DNA of 64,000 bases from Promethearchaeota archaeon (GTDB taxonomy: Archaea; Asgardarchaeota; Lokiarchaeia; Sigyniarchaeales; SOKP01): NCBI GenBank assembly GCA_029838195.1, contig JALGVJ010000012.1, forward strand, positions 47,732 through 111,731, read 5' to 3'. The notes below the pieces were generated by a model. It worked only from the letters and a program-made list of their open reading frames with translations, made no database searches and was not told the DNA's origin. The position numbers were made by a program, and so were the translations under genes. Positions 26,401-36,469 of this stretch are shown in pieces (within the stretch, counting starts at the first letter, position 1; each line of letters opens with the position of its first letter).

Positions 26401-27508
26401 TCAGATTGATCCGGAGATTCGAAGGATTCTCATTAAATCTCTAAATTCCGAAGAGCTTACTCCCAACGATGCCTTAAAATTGCTAAAAGTCTCGGGAAAA
26501 GAATTCTTGGCCCTTCAACAAATCGCGGACTATTCTTGTCAACAAAAAAAAGAAAATATTGTAACATTTGTGATAAATAGAAATATTAATTTTTCTAATA
26601 TTTGCTCGAGAGGGTGTAAATTCTGCTCTTTTAGTGTTCCAAAAGGATCTAAGGACGGTTTTCTTTTGGATATTGAAGAAATTAAGAAAAAAATCATGGA
26701 GGCAAAAGAAAACCATTGTACGGAAGTATGCATTCAAGGAGGGATTAATCCCGATTTAACGTATGATTATTACCTTGATATCCTTAAAGCCGCAAAGGAA
26801 ATTGATCCTGAAATCCATGTTCACGCTTTCTCACCTCAAGAAATATATAATGCTTCTAATTTAAGTGGAAATTCGATAAAAGAAGTACTTAGAGACTTCA
26901 AGAATGCGGGATTAGATTCGATTCCGGGTACCGCCGCTGAGATTTTAGTCGATGATATTCGAAAAATTATCTGTCCGAATAAAATTAGTACTAATCAATG
27001 GATCGAAATAATTACTCAAGCTCATGAGATGGGCATTCCGACTACCTGCACGATAATGTATGGACACGTGGAAGATTTAAAAGATAGAGTTGAGCATTTA
27101 GAAATTTTAAGAACTATTCAGAAAAATACTCGAGGGTTCACGGAATTCGTTGCTTTACCATTCATTAAAGAGAATCCGATTTTATCAAAATCGAAAGAAC
27201 ATCCCCTCAAACCAAGTTATGGAATGGCAGATTTAAAGTTATTTGCAGTTGCTCGTTTATTTTTTAAAGATCTCATCGATAACATTCAATGCTCATGGGT
27301 CAAACTGGGAATAAAATTTGCTCAAATTTCATTATATTATGGCGTGAATGATTTTTCCGGAACCTTAATGGAAGAAAATATTTCTCGTAGTGCAGGAGCA
27401 ACTCATGGACAATATTTGCCCCCCGATGAAATAATATATATCATCAAAGCAGCGGGTAAAAGACCTGCTCAACGTGATACGCTCTATAACATTTTAAAGT
27501 ATTATTAA
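26378..27508 (+). CDS. cofH: FO synthase subunit 2
   Basis: A 376-residue radical SAM enzyme paired with CofG. FSNICSRGCKFCSF carries the cluster Cys near residue 70. Other family segments are CIQGGINPDLTYDYYLDIL, HAFSPQEI, and GVNDFSGTLMEENISRSAGA near the C terminus. It makes the imino-quinoid intermediate from tyrosine and the pyrimidine. ATG 26378 lies 23 bases inside cofG. Confidence 0.9.
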   Translation: MLTTQLFDQIDPEIRRILIKSLNSEELTPNDALKLLKVSGKEFLALQQIADYSCQQKKENIVTFVINRNINFSNICSRGCKFCSFSVPKGSKDGFLLDIEEIKKKIMEAKENHCTEVCIQGGINPDLTYDYYLDILKAAKEIDPEIHVHAFSPQEIYNASNLSGNSIKEVLRDFKNAGLDSIPGTAAEILVDDIRKIICPNKISTNQWIEIITQAHEMGIPTTCTIMYGHVEDLKDRVEHLEILRTIQKNTRGFTEFVALPFIKENPILSKSKEHPLKPSYGMADLKLFAVARLFFKDLIDNIQCSWVKLGIKFAQISLYYGVNDFSGTLMEENISRSAGATHGQYLPPDEIIYIIKAAGKRPAQRDTLYNILKYY

Positions 27509-27748
27509 ATCTTTACAACTTACCCTAACTTTCACAACATTCATGTCTAATGCATGATACATTTAAAATCCGACCGTGATAATGCTCATGAACGCCGTCC
27601 TAATTTTATTTCGTGAATTCCCATGGTATATTGAAGAACGATGATCCCATCCTTTTCTTTAAAAATTCAAATTCTTGGGTTTAATTTTTATTGAGTATAA
27701 TATTCTTCAGACATAAAAAAACTTCTTTAACTCGATAAGGTGTAATAC

Positions 27749-28546
27749 TTGAGTGTTCTTGAAAATATCCTACTCGAAATCAATGATGATAAGAAATATG
27801 GCATTATTTATTTAAATCGCCCTAATCAATACAATTCACTTAATTATCAAATAGCTCGAGAATTGCGAACAACATTAGAAAAAATACGAGACGATAATTA
27901 TGTGAATTGTTTATTAATTACCGGAAAAGGGAAAGCTTTTTGTAGCGGTGGAGATCTCATTGAATTTCGAAATACATCGGATCCCCAAGAGACAATTTCT
28001 AAAATAGCCCATGAATTACATGAATCGATAAAAATTATTTATTCCATACGAATACCGGTTATAGCAGCAATCAACGGAGCTTGCTTTGGAGCGGGATTAG
28101 GTTTAGCTAGTGCTTGCGATATTAGAGTTTGTTCAAGAAATGCTACCTTTGGAAGTGCGTTTACAAATGTGGGATTATCTCCAAATTCATCCACGACCTA
28201 TCATTTACCAAGAATCATAGGAATTGGATTAGCGAGCGATTTGATTTTAACGAATAGAATCCTTACTGCTGAAGAGGCGTTAAAATTTCATTTGGTCTCA
28301 CGGATCATTGAACCGGAAGAAAAATTCACGGAACAAATAATAGAAATGGCAACTAAAATCAGTTTAGGACCCCCCATCGCCATGGCTCTAGCTAAAGAAT
28401 CGTTAAGAAAAACATTTCAAAATGATTTGATAAATCAATTAGAATTAGAAACCAAAAATGTCGTAAAATCATCGGGAACAGAGGATTTTAAGGAAGGTGT
28501 GAATGCTTTTTTGGAAAAACGTACACCAAATTATAAAGGAAAATAA
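27749..28546 (+). CDS. Enoyl-CoA hydratase/isomerase family protein
   Basis: A 265-residue crotonase-fold protein. The oxyanion-hole motifs are FCSGGDLIEF near residue 66 and INGACFGAGLGLASACDIRV near residue 108. The Glu usual in hydratases is not obvious in the GLSPNSSTTYHL segment, where Asn and Ser occupy the site, so an isomerase or other crotonase activity is possible. Start TTG 27749. The next gene, an aminotransferase, follows after 52 bases and could be co-transcribed. Confidence 0.8.
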   Translation: MSVLENILLEINDDKKYGIIYLNRPNQYNSLNYQIARELRTTLEKIRDDNYVNCLLITGKGKAFCSGGDLIEFRNTSDPQETISKIAHELHESIKIIYSIRIPVIAAINGACFGAGLGLASACDIRVCSRNATFGSAFTNVGLSPNSSTTYHLPRIIGIGLASDLILTNRILTAEEALKFHLVSRIIEPEEKFTEQIIEMATKISLGPPIAMALAKESLRKTFQNDLINQLELETKNVVKSSGTEDFKEGVNAFLEKRTPNYKGK

Positions 28547-28598
28547 TTTCAATCTTTCTTAATAATATCAAAAAATAAAAAAAAAACAATATTAAAAA

Positions 28599-29717
28599 AT
28601 GAAGAATTTATTAGATGGAATTGAAGAAGTATTACTAATGGGGCCAGGACCTTCTTGCGTGCCTCCTGAAGTGTATAAAGCACTTAGTTGTAAGACCCTT
28701 GGTCATCTTGATCCATATTTTATTAAAATAATGGATGAGATCCAAATCTTACTCCAGCAATTAATGAACACGAGGAACAGATTAACTTTACCCATTTCAG
28801 GAACGGGTTCTGCCGGCATGGAAACATGTTTCGTAAATTTAATCGAGCCAAATGATCCTGTTTTAATTCTCACGAATGGCGTATTCGGCATGAGAATGCA
28901 AGAGGTTGCTGAACGATTAAGAGCTCAAGTAGATAATATTGATTTTGAATGGGGCACGCCTGTCATTCCAAGAGTAGTAGAAGAAAAGGTAAATGAAAAA
29001 GATTATAAGATTATCGCCGTAGTACATGCCGAAACTTCTACTGGCGTAAAAAATCCCATTGAAGCACTCTCTAAAATCGTGAAGAAAACTAATGCATTAT
29101 TCTTAGTTGATACAGTTACGAGTTTAGGGGGGATTGAAGTAAAAGTGGATGAATGGGCGATGGATGCTGTTTATAGCGGTACTCAAAAATGCCTCTCATG
29201 TCCTCCGGGATTATCTCCTGTCTCTTTTTCAGATAAAGCATTTACTAAAATAACCCATCGGGAGACAAAAGTGCCGAACTGGTATTTAGACATGTCTTTA
29301 ATAAGTCAATACTGGTCCGGAGAGCGTGCGAGAGTATACCATCATACGGCTCCTATTAACATGCTATATGCGTTATATCAAGCACTGCTTTTAATTTTTG
29401 AGGAAAGGCTTGAAAAGGTTTATAAAAGACATGAGGAGAACCACATAAGATTAAAAGAAGGTCTTGAAGAACTTGGACTTGAAATGTACGTGGAAGAAGG
29501 ATATCGCTTGCCCATGCTTAATGCCGTGAAAATTCCAGAAGGTGTGGATGATTTAAAAGTAAGATCTACGTTATTAAAAGAGCACAAAATTGAAATTGGA
29601 GGAGGCCTAGGGCCATTAGCGGGAAAGATCTGGAGAATTGGGTTAATGGGGCATGGGGCCAGATCAGAAAATGTAGATCGTTTATTAAAAGCATTAAAAA
29701 CCATTTTACATCCATGA
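28599..29717 (+). CDS. Class V aminotransferase (serine-pyruvate/alanine-glyoxylate type)
   Basis: A 372-residue PLP enzyme. It begins MGPGPSCVPPEVYKAL, the typical substrate-binding start. It carries LFLVDTVTSLGGIEVKVDEW and the cofactor lysine in YSGTQKCLSCPPGLSPVSFS near residue 200, and ends with GLGPLAGKIWRIGLMG. It probably moves amino groups between serine, alanine or glycine and glyoxylate or pyruvate. It is spaced 52 bases from the crotonase gene. Confidence 0.85.
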   Translation: MKNLLDGIEEVLLMGPGPSCVPPEVYKALSCKTLGHLDPYFIKIMDEIQILLQQLMNTRNRLTLPISGTGSAGMETCFVNLIEPNDPVLILTNGVFGMRMQEVAERLRAQVDNIDFEWGTPVIPRVVEEKVNEKDYKIIAVVHAETSTGVKNPIEALSKIVKKTNALFLVDTVTSLGGIEVKVDEWAMDAVYSGTQKCLSCPPGLSPVSFSDKAFTKITHRETKVPNWYLDMSLISQYWSGERARVYHHTAPINMLYALYQALLLIFEERLEKVYKRHEENHIRLKEGLEELGLEMYVEEGYRLPMLNAVKIPEGVDDLKVRSTLLKEHKIEIGGGLGPLAGKIWRIGLMGHGARSENVDRLLKALKTILHP

Positions 29718-29884
29718 ATTCATCTTGAAACGCTTCATTAATTACTTGAGCTACTATTATGGCTTTATATTATTAAACTGCAAGATTATTATAATTTTTA
29801 TAATATTTCTTTTTATTATTTTGTACCCTATTTATTATTTTACGGGAAATGATTTTTGCTTTAATTAAAGCTGATTTTTAAAGC

Positions 29885-30210
29885 GTGTTGAAATAAAAGA
29901 AGATATTAGGTATTCTCTTATTTGGCTCACATATAACAAATTATCAAACGAATAGAAGCGATATAAACATTTTTATTGTTGCTCCCTTAAAACAAAAAAT
30001 TGAGGTGTTGTTTCAAAAAATCATGACATTAAATTTTTTTTATCATTACCGCTTTATTTAAAGATTCAAATCATGGAATATGGAATAGTAATCTATTCTC
30101 TTGATAAACTAGAATTACACGCATATTTTCATCCATTCAGGAAATTGTGGGCAGATCAGAAGCATGGGCAAGAATTGTCCTGGGAAGATTTGCTTTCTTT
30201 GTTAAATTAA
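29885..30210 (+). pseudogene. Decayed minimal nucleotidyltransferase (MNT) gene
   Basis: From 29903 one frame reads ILGILLFGSHITNYQTNRSD then INIFIVAP, the GSx9DxD-like core of MNT nucleotidyltransferases with its second Asp changed to Asn. It meets a stop about 150 bases on. A second frame from ATG 30073 reads MEYGIVIYSLDKLELHAYFH and a short tail (KLWADQKHGQELSWEDLLS), which fits the end of the same domain. Frame change plus stops, including TAA 29894-29896 in the head, mark a pseudogene. MNT proteins often pair with HEPN partners as toxin-antitoxin; no HEPN gene is visible. The remaining bases from 29718 to 30377 hold nothing else I can see. Confidence 0.6.
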
Positions 30211-30377
30211 TCAAATGTTCTCATTGTCATTAGATTAAATTTTTTTAAAAATTTTATTAAGGCTTTCAATAAGAATTAAGTATGCTAATGGATTCTATAA
30301 AAAACAAAGCATGAATAAAAGAAATCAATCTTTCTCTTATCTTAGTTTTGAAAATGTTTTATCCTTCATTTTTTAGT

Positions 30378-31958
30378 TCAGTATTCTTGGAGATAGGGTT
30401 TGCCTAATTTAAGACATGTTTCTGCTTTACTCAATTCTCTAGAAACATAACTCACGTGATGGGGATCGTTAATTAAATTTTCCTGTAAAATTCTTTTACA
30501 AAGAGCTTCAGCATTATTTCCTATTAAGGTCATCTTCAATTCATTGTTATTGGAGAAAAAAAGCACGTAAATCTCTTTGTTATAATGATTTACGTGGAAT
30601 TTAAAATAACCTTTTGGATCAGGAATATAAGACTCATCTAATTTTGACACGTGAACTGCTGTCTCTCTATTAATATCAGGAACTTCCTCAGAAGTCTTGC
30701 CTTTTGCCTTAAATACTTCAATTCCCATATTAATTGGTGGTGCGTTGAGGTGTTTGGAGATGTAGCATAATTTAACACAATCGGATAATTCTTTTACGCC
30801 TCCCATTAATTTAACGCTATGTTCGACCGTGAATAAAATCCCAATATCCAATTCGATTGCCAAGCTTGATAATAATCCATTTATGCCGACCGAATCTACA
30901 TCCATGAGCTCAACTACGTTTGAAACTCCAAAAAAGAGGGGAACTTCAAATTCCGAATATCCACATTGAAAAACACGTTTTTTATAGAGAAAATACGCCT
31001 CCAAAGAATTACACATGCCTGGAGAGATGGGTGTTTGAAGGAGGGGGTCAGCTATTAGTTTCTGATATCCTAATTTTCTTAATTTCTTTATTAAAGAAAA
31101 TAAATTACGATTCTTAGTATCTGCATCTGAAGGAAAATATCCTTTACTAACATTCGTCGGTAAAATAACAATGGGAGTATCTTTCGGAATGGTTGAACAT
31201 TCTTTATAGTTGCCTAAATCCAAGCTTAGAATTAGATCAATACCTTCTTCTACGGCAGAATTAATCTCAACAGGATTCATGGAGTCAATACTTATTAATG
31301 TATCGAAATTTGTTCGCAATAATTTAATTATTTCTTTTATTCTTTCGGGATTGGGGCGATTCGACACGCATCCTATATCGATGATGTCCGCACCTGAATC
31401 AATATAATGTTTCGCTTTTTTTAAGATAGCATTATCTTCTTTAAGCGTGCAATTTACGATTTCTGCTATGATAGGAGGCGGGAGATTCCGACCGATCATT
31501 ACATCTGAACGTTCCTCATTAATATAAAAAGTATGAAATCCGAGATTCTTTTTAGCAATTTTCACCTGTTCAAGATAAAATTTTTCATAAAGCTCTTTTC
31601 CAGACTTGTGGAATAATTTATTGGCAGGAATTACCGATGATAATTTTATCTTATCCAAATTTTTAATTATCATAGGAATGTCTGAGGCAAACTCCGGTCC
31701 TTTTCTAACATCCATGCCACATTCCTTTTCTAAAGAACTTGTATCCCATTGAATAAATCCCGGAAGTAAAATTAAATCATAGTCCTTTATAGAAAGAGAA
31801 TTTAAAATTCTGCGAGCCATTTCTTTAGTAATGAATGCTGAAACCGAAACTGGGGCCGTTTTAATTTCGAATACGTGTTCTTTTAAAGGTTCTACAATCT
31901 TTTTTATGATATCATGAGTTTCCCGGCCGGTAATTATTAATATTTTAATGAAGATCAC
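30378..31958 (-). CDS. Dihydropteroate synthase-like protein (archaeal, TIGR00284-type)
   Basis: A 526-residue protein with an N-terminal domain of about 150 residues (DLILLPGFIQWD). A pterin-binding TIM barrel follows, with SGADIIDIGCVSNRPNPERI near residue 185 and LIADPLLQTPISPG near residue 295, and there is a C-terminal extension. It resembles the archaeal DHPS-related family proposed to link pterin and ribofuranosylaminobenzene phosphate in methanopterin synthesis. The GTG start at 31958 overlaps the DUF1464 gene by 14 bases, implying coupled translation. Confidence 0.8.
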   Translation of the reverse strand: MIFIKILIITGRETHDIIKKIVEPLKEHVFEIKTAPVSVSAFITKEMARRILNSLSIKDYDLILLPGFIQWDTSSLEKECGMDVRKGPEFASDIPMIIKNLDKIKLSSVIPANKLFHKSGKELYEKFYLEQVKIAKKNLGFHTFYINEERSDVMIGRNLPPPIIAEIVNCTLKEDNAILKKAKHYIDSGADIIDIGCVSNRPNPERIKEIIKLLRTNFDTLISIDSMNPVEINSAVEEGIDLILSLDLGNYKECSTIPKDTPIVILPTNVSKGYFPSDADTKNRNLFSLIKKLRKLGYQKLIADPLLQTPISPGMCNSLEAYFLYKKRVFQCGYSEFEVPLFFGVSNVVELMDVDSVGINGLLSSLAIELDIGILFTVEHSVKLMGGVKELSDCVKLCYISKHLNAPPINMGIEVFKAKGKTSEEVPDINRETAVHVSKLDESYIPDPKGYFKFHVNHYNKEIYVLFFSNNNELKMTLIGNNAEALCKRILQENLINDPHHVSYVSRELSKAETCLKLGKPYLQEY

Positions 31959-33039
31959 TTAAAATTTTATCTTTATTAAATGGAATGTAAAGATCATCTA
32001 ATACTGTTCCTGATGCTTTTTTCAACTCCATGTTATCAATAATCGATTTATATTTTCCTCCCAATAACCCTTCTGCTATAAAAGCTGCTCCTTGTGCGGC
32101 TCTTTTTGCAATTTGAGAATATGTTGCCATCATTCTCACGGGAGCTAAATCTGAAAGTTCTCGTGTGATTTCTCGTTTCATGTACGCGATACGTGCACCT
32201 CTTCCCGCTAATAAAATTTCTTGGATTTTTTCCTTCTTTGAAAAAGAGGCACAAATACTATATACGGCTTTTTTCACGTTAGAGAGATAAGCTTCCAAGG
32301 CAAGCTTAGTTTGGTGGTCTTTTTCTGCCAATAAGGTGATTTCATTCAAGCTTAAATCTGAAAATCCGGCAATGGATGACACTCCTCCCCTATAGATGTT
32401 CTTTTTTTCTATGTTTTTAATTAAATACGCAAGCTCCCCATCTAAGCTCCCACATGCCTTGAATCCCATGATATTTGAACCTCCTATTCCATCGATGATT
32501 TGCCCATTTTCCACTGCGATTACTGCTGTAAATCCATGGCCTATTTCCACCATTATAAAATTAACTTCTTTAGGCGACTTGTTAAATCTTTCACATTGAT
32601 CTCTAATTCCTACCACGGAAGTACAGAGCTTGTCCGCCGTGCCCATATCAATTTTATTAATCTTCCTATATCTCGGAACAGTTGGCAAGTGTTTAACACT
32701 TGGAACAATTACAGCGGGAATGTTTTCGGCTTTAATCATTCGAAGAACCTCTCCTAGCCCAATCAGGGAATCTTCCTTGTTTATCTTGAACTTTAACAAA
32801 GTATAAAAAATATCCGTTTCACTCAATTCGCTTACTCGTTTTAATGGCAATCCAAATCCACTAGGAGCGACCATTAAATCAATATTTTTAATTGATTTTA
32901 GAATCATGAGTGCTTTTTTCGGCTCTTCCAAGATTTCTTTCGAGGTAATAGATGCATCTAAAATTATTTTCTCGCCTTCTAAACCGAAAAAATCCCATGA
33001 AAGCGTTCCTGGGTCAACACCTACAACAATGTTCGGCAA
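31945..33039 (-). CDS. DUF1464-family protein (predicted ASKHA-type kinase fold)
   Basis: A 364-residue protein. It begins VVGVDPGTLSWDFFGL, has VEIGHGFTAVIAVENGQIIDG near residue 170 and ILLAGRGARIAYMKREI near residue 285, which match the phosphate and adenosine motifs of actin/hexokinase-fold proteins such as butyrate kinase. The family is archaeal and uncharacterised. It is upstream of and overlaps the DHPS-like gene, so it may act on a methanopterin precursor; that is inference from context. Confidence 0.75.
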   Translation of the reverse strand: MPNIVVGVDPGTLSWDFFGLEGEKIILDASITSKEILEEPKKALMILKSIKNIDLMVAPSGFGLPLKRVSELSETDIFYTLLKFKINKEDSLIGLGEVLRMIKAENIPAVIVPSVKHLPTVPRYRKINKIDMGTADKLCTSVVGIRDQCERFNKSPKEVNFIMVEIGHGFTAVIAVENGQIIDGIGGSNIMGFKACGSLDGELAYLIKNIEKKNIYRGGVSSIAGFSDLSLNEITLLAEKDHQTKLALEAYLSNVKKAVYSICASFSKKEKIQEILLAGRGARIAYMKREITRELSDLAPVRMMATYSQIAKRAAQGAAFIAEGLLGGKYKSIIDNMELKKASGTVLDDLYIPFNKDKILSDLH

Positions 33040-33261
33040 AATGAATCAATTTTGAACCATGTATTTAATTGTACAAATTTATAATTCTAAATATTTTTAA
33101 CTCGTTTTAATTCTTGCTTTTTCACCCCGATGAGATTTCAAGGAAAATCTCGTGGAGCCCATAGTCATATAAAAAATAAATCTAGAATATTTAAGTCTCA
33201 AATCTTTAATTAAAGCAGCATAACATGTAATTTTTAAAAACACAATAAGAGAGAAAAAATC

Positions 33262-33792
33262 ATGCAGGTAAATGTTTTTGTATGTGAAATCTGTGGAGAA
33301 GCTTATGTCGGGGAAGAGATCCCTTCAAGATGCCCTTTTTGCGGAGCGTATAAGAAATACTTGGTATTAGCAAGTGATTATGATGATACGAGTGCTTGGG
33401 ATGTGGAATTGAATGATAAAGATAAAGCAAATGTGGAAAAAGCTTTAGGATTAGAAATTTCCAATACTGTTTTTTATAAATGCGCGAGCAAGAAAGTACC
33501 AGAATTGGAAGGTCAAAAACTCTTTAAAATCTTAAGTAAGGTAGAAAACGAGCATGCTTCCGTGTGGAAAAAAATCCTTAAACTAAAAAGCATTGACCTT
33601 CCCAAATATGATGAGTGTGCAGAACAATACCAACCGAATCTTAAGGAATCTCATGAAAGAGAAGAAAGAGCAATAAAATTCTACAAGCAAGCTGCGGAAG
33701 AAGCGAAAAGTGAAAGAGTAAAACAAATTTTTGAAGCATTTGTGGAAGTTGAAACCGACCACTTGATCCTCTCCGAATCGCGAATAGAATAA
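33262..33792 (+). CDS. Rubredoxin-headed rubrerythrin-like protein
   Basis: A 176-residue protein. The N-terminal rubredoxin-type knuckles CEICGEAY and CPFCGAY hold one iron. A ferritin-like four-helix bundle follows, with ligand-type residues in GLEISNTVFY, VENEHASVW, SHEREERAIKFY and EVETDHLIL. It resembles reverse or N-terminal-rubredoxin rubrerythrins, which reduce peroxide in anaerobes. It stands just upstream of an oxygen-sensitive glycyl radical enzyme, a sensible protective neighbour, though separated by about 190 bases. Confidence 0.85.
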   Translation: MQVNVFVCEICGEAYVGEEIPSRCPFCGAYKKYLVLASDYDDTSAWDVELNDKDKANVEKALGLEISNTVFYKCASKKVPELEGQKLFKILSKVENEHASVWKKILKLKSIDLPKYDECAEQYQPNLKESHEREERAIKFYKQAAEEAKSERVKQIFEAFVEVETDHLILSESRIE

Positions 33793-33982
33793 GTAGGAGG
33801 GGAAAAAAATAAAAGTAAGTTAACTTGTTATCGGTGTAAACTTTTTGTTTTGATTTAATTTTCCTTTTATTTTTTTTATTATTCTTTTTAAAGGATTAAT
33901 TATTTTTTGAAAAACTCAATTTTTAATAGCTACAGATCCTTATGATGTTTAGTTAATTATTATTAAAAAAAGGGAAGAAAAA

Positions 33983-36469
33983 ATGAGTAAGATAGAAAAA
34001 AGAATTACCAGTAAACTCATTGAGCCTCATGATTTATCCCACCGCTCCAAATGGTTAAGAGATTATTATTTCTTGGGACCAGAAAGGGAATGGAATAATG
34101 AATTCATGCCATTTACAACTGGCACGGATTGGGATATCATTTGGAATGAAACAGATTATTACGTGGCACCTGAAACTCATACTTACATTGGTATAAAGGG
34201 AAAGGGGGTTTTTGAATGTAGTTTTCGGTCCGTTGCCAAGCCAGTTACAACGCTCCCTGAAAATTTTTGGGATCTATCCTTACCGGAGCGTAGGACACTC
34301 TTTTTGGAAGAAGTAATATTAAATTATGTTCCTCAGGAAATTGTTGGACCCTCTTTACTCGCCGGTTCTCGATTCAATACTCAATTGAGTAAATGCTTCA
34401 ATAAAAAAGAAGCGGAAAAATATTGGAAAAAGAATTTAAAAGCACGTAAAGCTTTTTTCAAGTATCATAAATCTGGATTCGGCAATTGCGGAGCTACGGC
34501 TGGCCACATAATAGTTGATTACAAGACTGTAATTACTAAAGGATTTAAATATCTTCATGAAAAAGCAATAAAAACATATGAAAATCTAAGCGAAAAAGAA
34601 AAAAAGGGCCCAAAAGGGGCTGAATTGCGAGCTATGATTAGAAGCACTCTGATTCCAAAAAAATTAGCTGAAAAATATGCTGAAGAATGTAGAAGATTGA
34701 AAAAAGAAGCTCCTACTCAAGAAAGAGTGGAAGAATTAGAACAAATGGCAAGAAATCTTGAAAGAGTTCCATGGGAACCGGCAGAAACCTTTTGGCAAGG
34801 AGTTCAAGCGCTTTGGTTAACACACATGTTGATCATGGCCGAAGAATCATATCCCGGACCTGGAACCAGTTTCGGCAGAACAGATCAGTATTTATGGCCA
34901 TTATATAAAAAAGATGTAATAGAAGAAAAAAATATTACCAAAGAATTTGCTAAGGACATATTAGGTAGCTTTTGGTTTCATTGTAATACAGTATACGATG
35001 CCATGATAAGAATTGGACGTCAAGGAATAACATCCGCATTTGGACAATTAATGACTTTAAGCGGATGCGGCCCTAATGGAGAAGATTTAACTAACGAGCT
35101 AACATATGCCATTCTTGAAGTAATTGATGAATGGATGCCCATATTAGAACCAAAACCGAATGTTCGCCTTCATCGAAATTCTCCCGAAAAACTATTAAAC
35201 ATCGTGATTGATATGATTTCTCGGGCTCAAGGCGCTCCCTTCTTGATTAATTTTGATGAACGCTCTATTGCCGGGATGATTTTGGAAGGGATTCCTAAAG
35301 AAGAAGCCTGGGATTATGCATGCGTCGGATGCTTGGAAAATACCATGCAAGGAAATGATAGGAGTGGTACTGTCAATTGTAACCCTAACTTAGCAAAAAG
35401 TCTTGAATTAACTTTATGGAATGGAAGAAACATGCCAGGAAACGTCAATAAACCCTGGAATAAGGAAGGTGAGCAATTTGGACCTAAAACGGGAAATCCC
35501 GAGAATTTTCAGAGTTGGGAAGAGTTCTGGAACGCGTGGACTGAACAAATAAAGTTCATCATTAAATATACGGTTGACGTTTACAACATAACGGAAGAAT
35601 TAAGAGCAGAATTCTTGCCTACACCTTACGTTTCCACCCTCGTTAGAGGATGCATTGAAAAAGGATTGGATGTAAGATGTGGCGGTCCAGAAATCAGATT
35701 TGTAACGATTGAAGGAGTCGCATTTGCGACCACGGTGGATTCATTATTAGCCATCAAGCATTTCGTTTATGACAAGAAAAAATATACCATCTCTCAGATT
35801 AAAGATGCATTAGTAAATAATTTTGAAGGGAAAGATTACGTTATAATGCAGACTGAATTGAAAAATAAAGCACCGAAATATGGAAATGATGAGGATGAAG
35901 CCGATGAAATAGCACGATTAGTTATGAAAACTTGGGCTGATGAAACGTGGAAACATGAAACTCCAACAAGGTTTCGCTTCCGTCCCGGCATGCTTTCTTG
36001 GAATTACTGGGCTGGCTCCGCAGCAAGCTTAACACCCGCCACGCCTGATGGGAGGAAAAAAGGAACGTTTTTATCAAACGCCATTTGTCCTACAACTGGT
36101 GCAGATCTTAAAGGGCCTACCGCAGTAACTAATTCTGTCGGTCGAGCACTGGGGGGAAAAACGGAAACAGGCGAATATGTAAATTACTTGCCTAATGGAG
36201 CTTCCCATACAATAACGTTTAATCCGTCTATTCTTCGAGATCCCGAACACAGGGACAAATTCAAGGCTTATTTAAGAGGTTATGTTGAAAATGGCGGTAC
36301 TTGTTTACAAATAAACATGTTAGATGCGGACATGTTGCGAGATGCTCAGAAGCATCCTGAGAATTATAAAAACCTACTCGTGAGAGTAACGGGCTACAAC
36401 GCATATTTCAATGCTATCGGCAAGGAACTACAAGATGAGATAATTGCGAGGGAATCACACCACATGTAA
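33983..36469 (+). CDS. Glycyl radical enzyme (pyruvate formate-lyase-like superfamily)
   Basis: An 828-residue glycyl radical enzyme. The active-site motif is VGCLEN, with the thiyl Cys at residue 450 and Glu at 452. The glycyl motif is RVTGYNAYF, with Gly at residue 804. The GCxE active site is that of the dehydratase/C-N lyase branch (glycerol, propanediol, hydroxyproline, choline), not pyruvate formate-lyase. The LENTMQG that follows differs from the usual VEP, so I cannot name the substrate. AGAAAAAATG with AAAGGGAAG upstream fixes the start. The putative activase is at 44259, eight kilobases away. Confidence 0.88.
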   Translation: MSKIEKRITSKLIEPHDLSHRSKWLRDYYFLGPEREWNNEFMPFTTGTDWDIIWNETDYYVAPETHTYIGIKGKGVFECSFRSVAKPVTTLPENFWDLSLPERRTLFLEEVILNYVPQEIVGPSLLAGSRFNTQLSKCFNKKEAEKYWKKNLKARKAFFKYHKSGFGNCGATAGHIIVDYKTVITKGFKYLHEKAIKTYENLSEKEKKGPKGAELRAMIRSTLIPKKLAEKYAEECRRLKKEAPTQERVEELEQMARNLERVPWEPAETFWQGVQALWLTHMLIMAEESYPGPGTSFGRTDQYLWPLYKKDVIEEKNITKEFAKDILGSFWFHCNTVYDAMIRIGRQGITSAFGQLMTLSGCGPNGEDLTNELTYAILEVIDEWMPILEPKPNVRLHRNSPEKLLNIVIDMISRAQGAPFLINFDERSIAGMILEGIPKEEAWDYACVGCLENTMQGNDRSGTVNCNPNLAKSLELTLWNGRNMPGNVNKPWNKEGEQFGPKTGNPENFQSWEEFWNAWTEQIKFIIKYTVDVYNITEELRAEFLPTPYVSTLVRGCIEKGLDVRCGGPEIRFVTIEGVAFATTVDSLLAIKHFVYDKKKYTISQIKDALVNNFEGKDYVIMQTELKNKAPKYGNDEDEADEIARLVMKTWADETWKHETPTRFRFRPGMLSWNYWAGSAASLTPATPDGRKKGTFLSNAICPTTGADLKGPTAVTNSVGRALGGKTETGEYVNYLPNGASHTITFNPSILRDPEHRDKFKAYLRGYVENGGTCLQINMLDADMLRDAQKHPENYKNLLVRVTGYNAYFNAIGKELQDEIIARESHHM

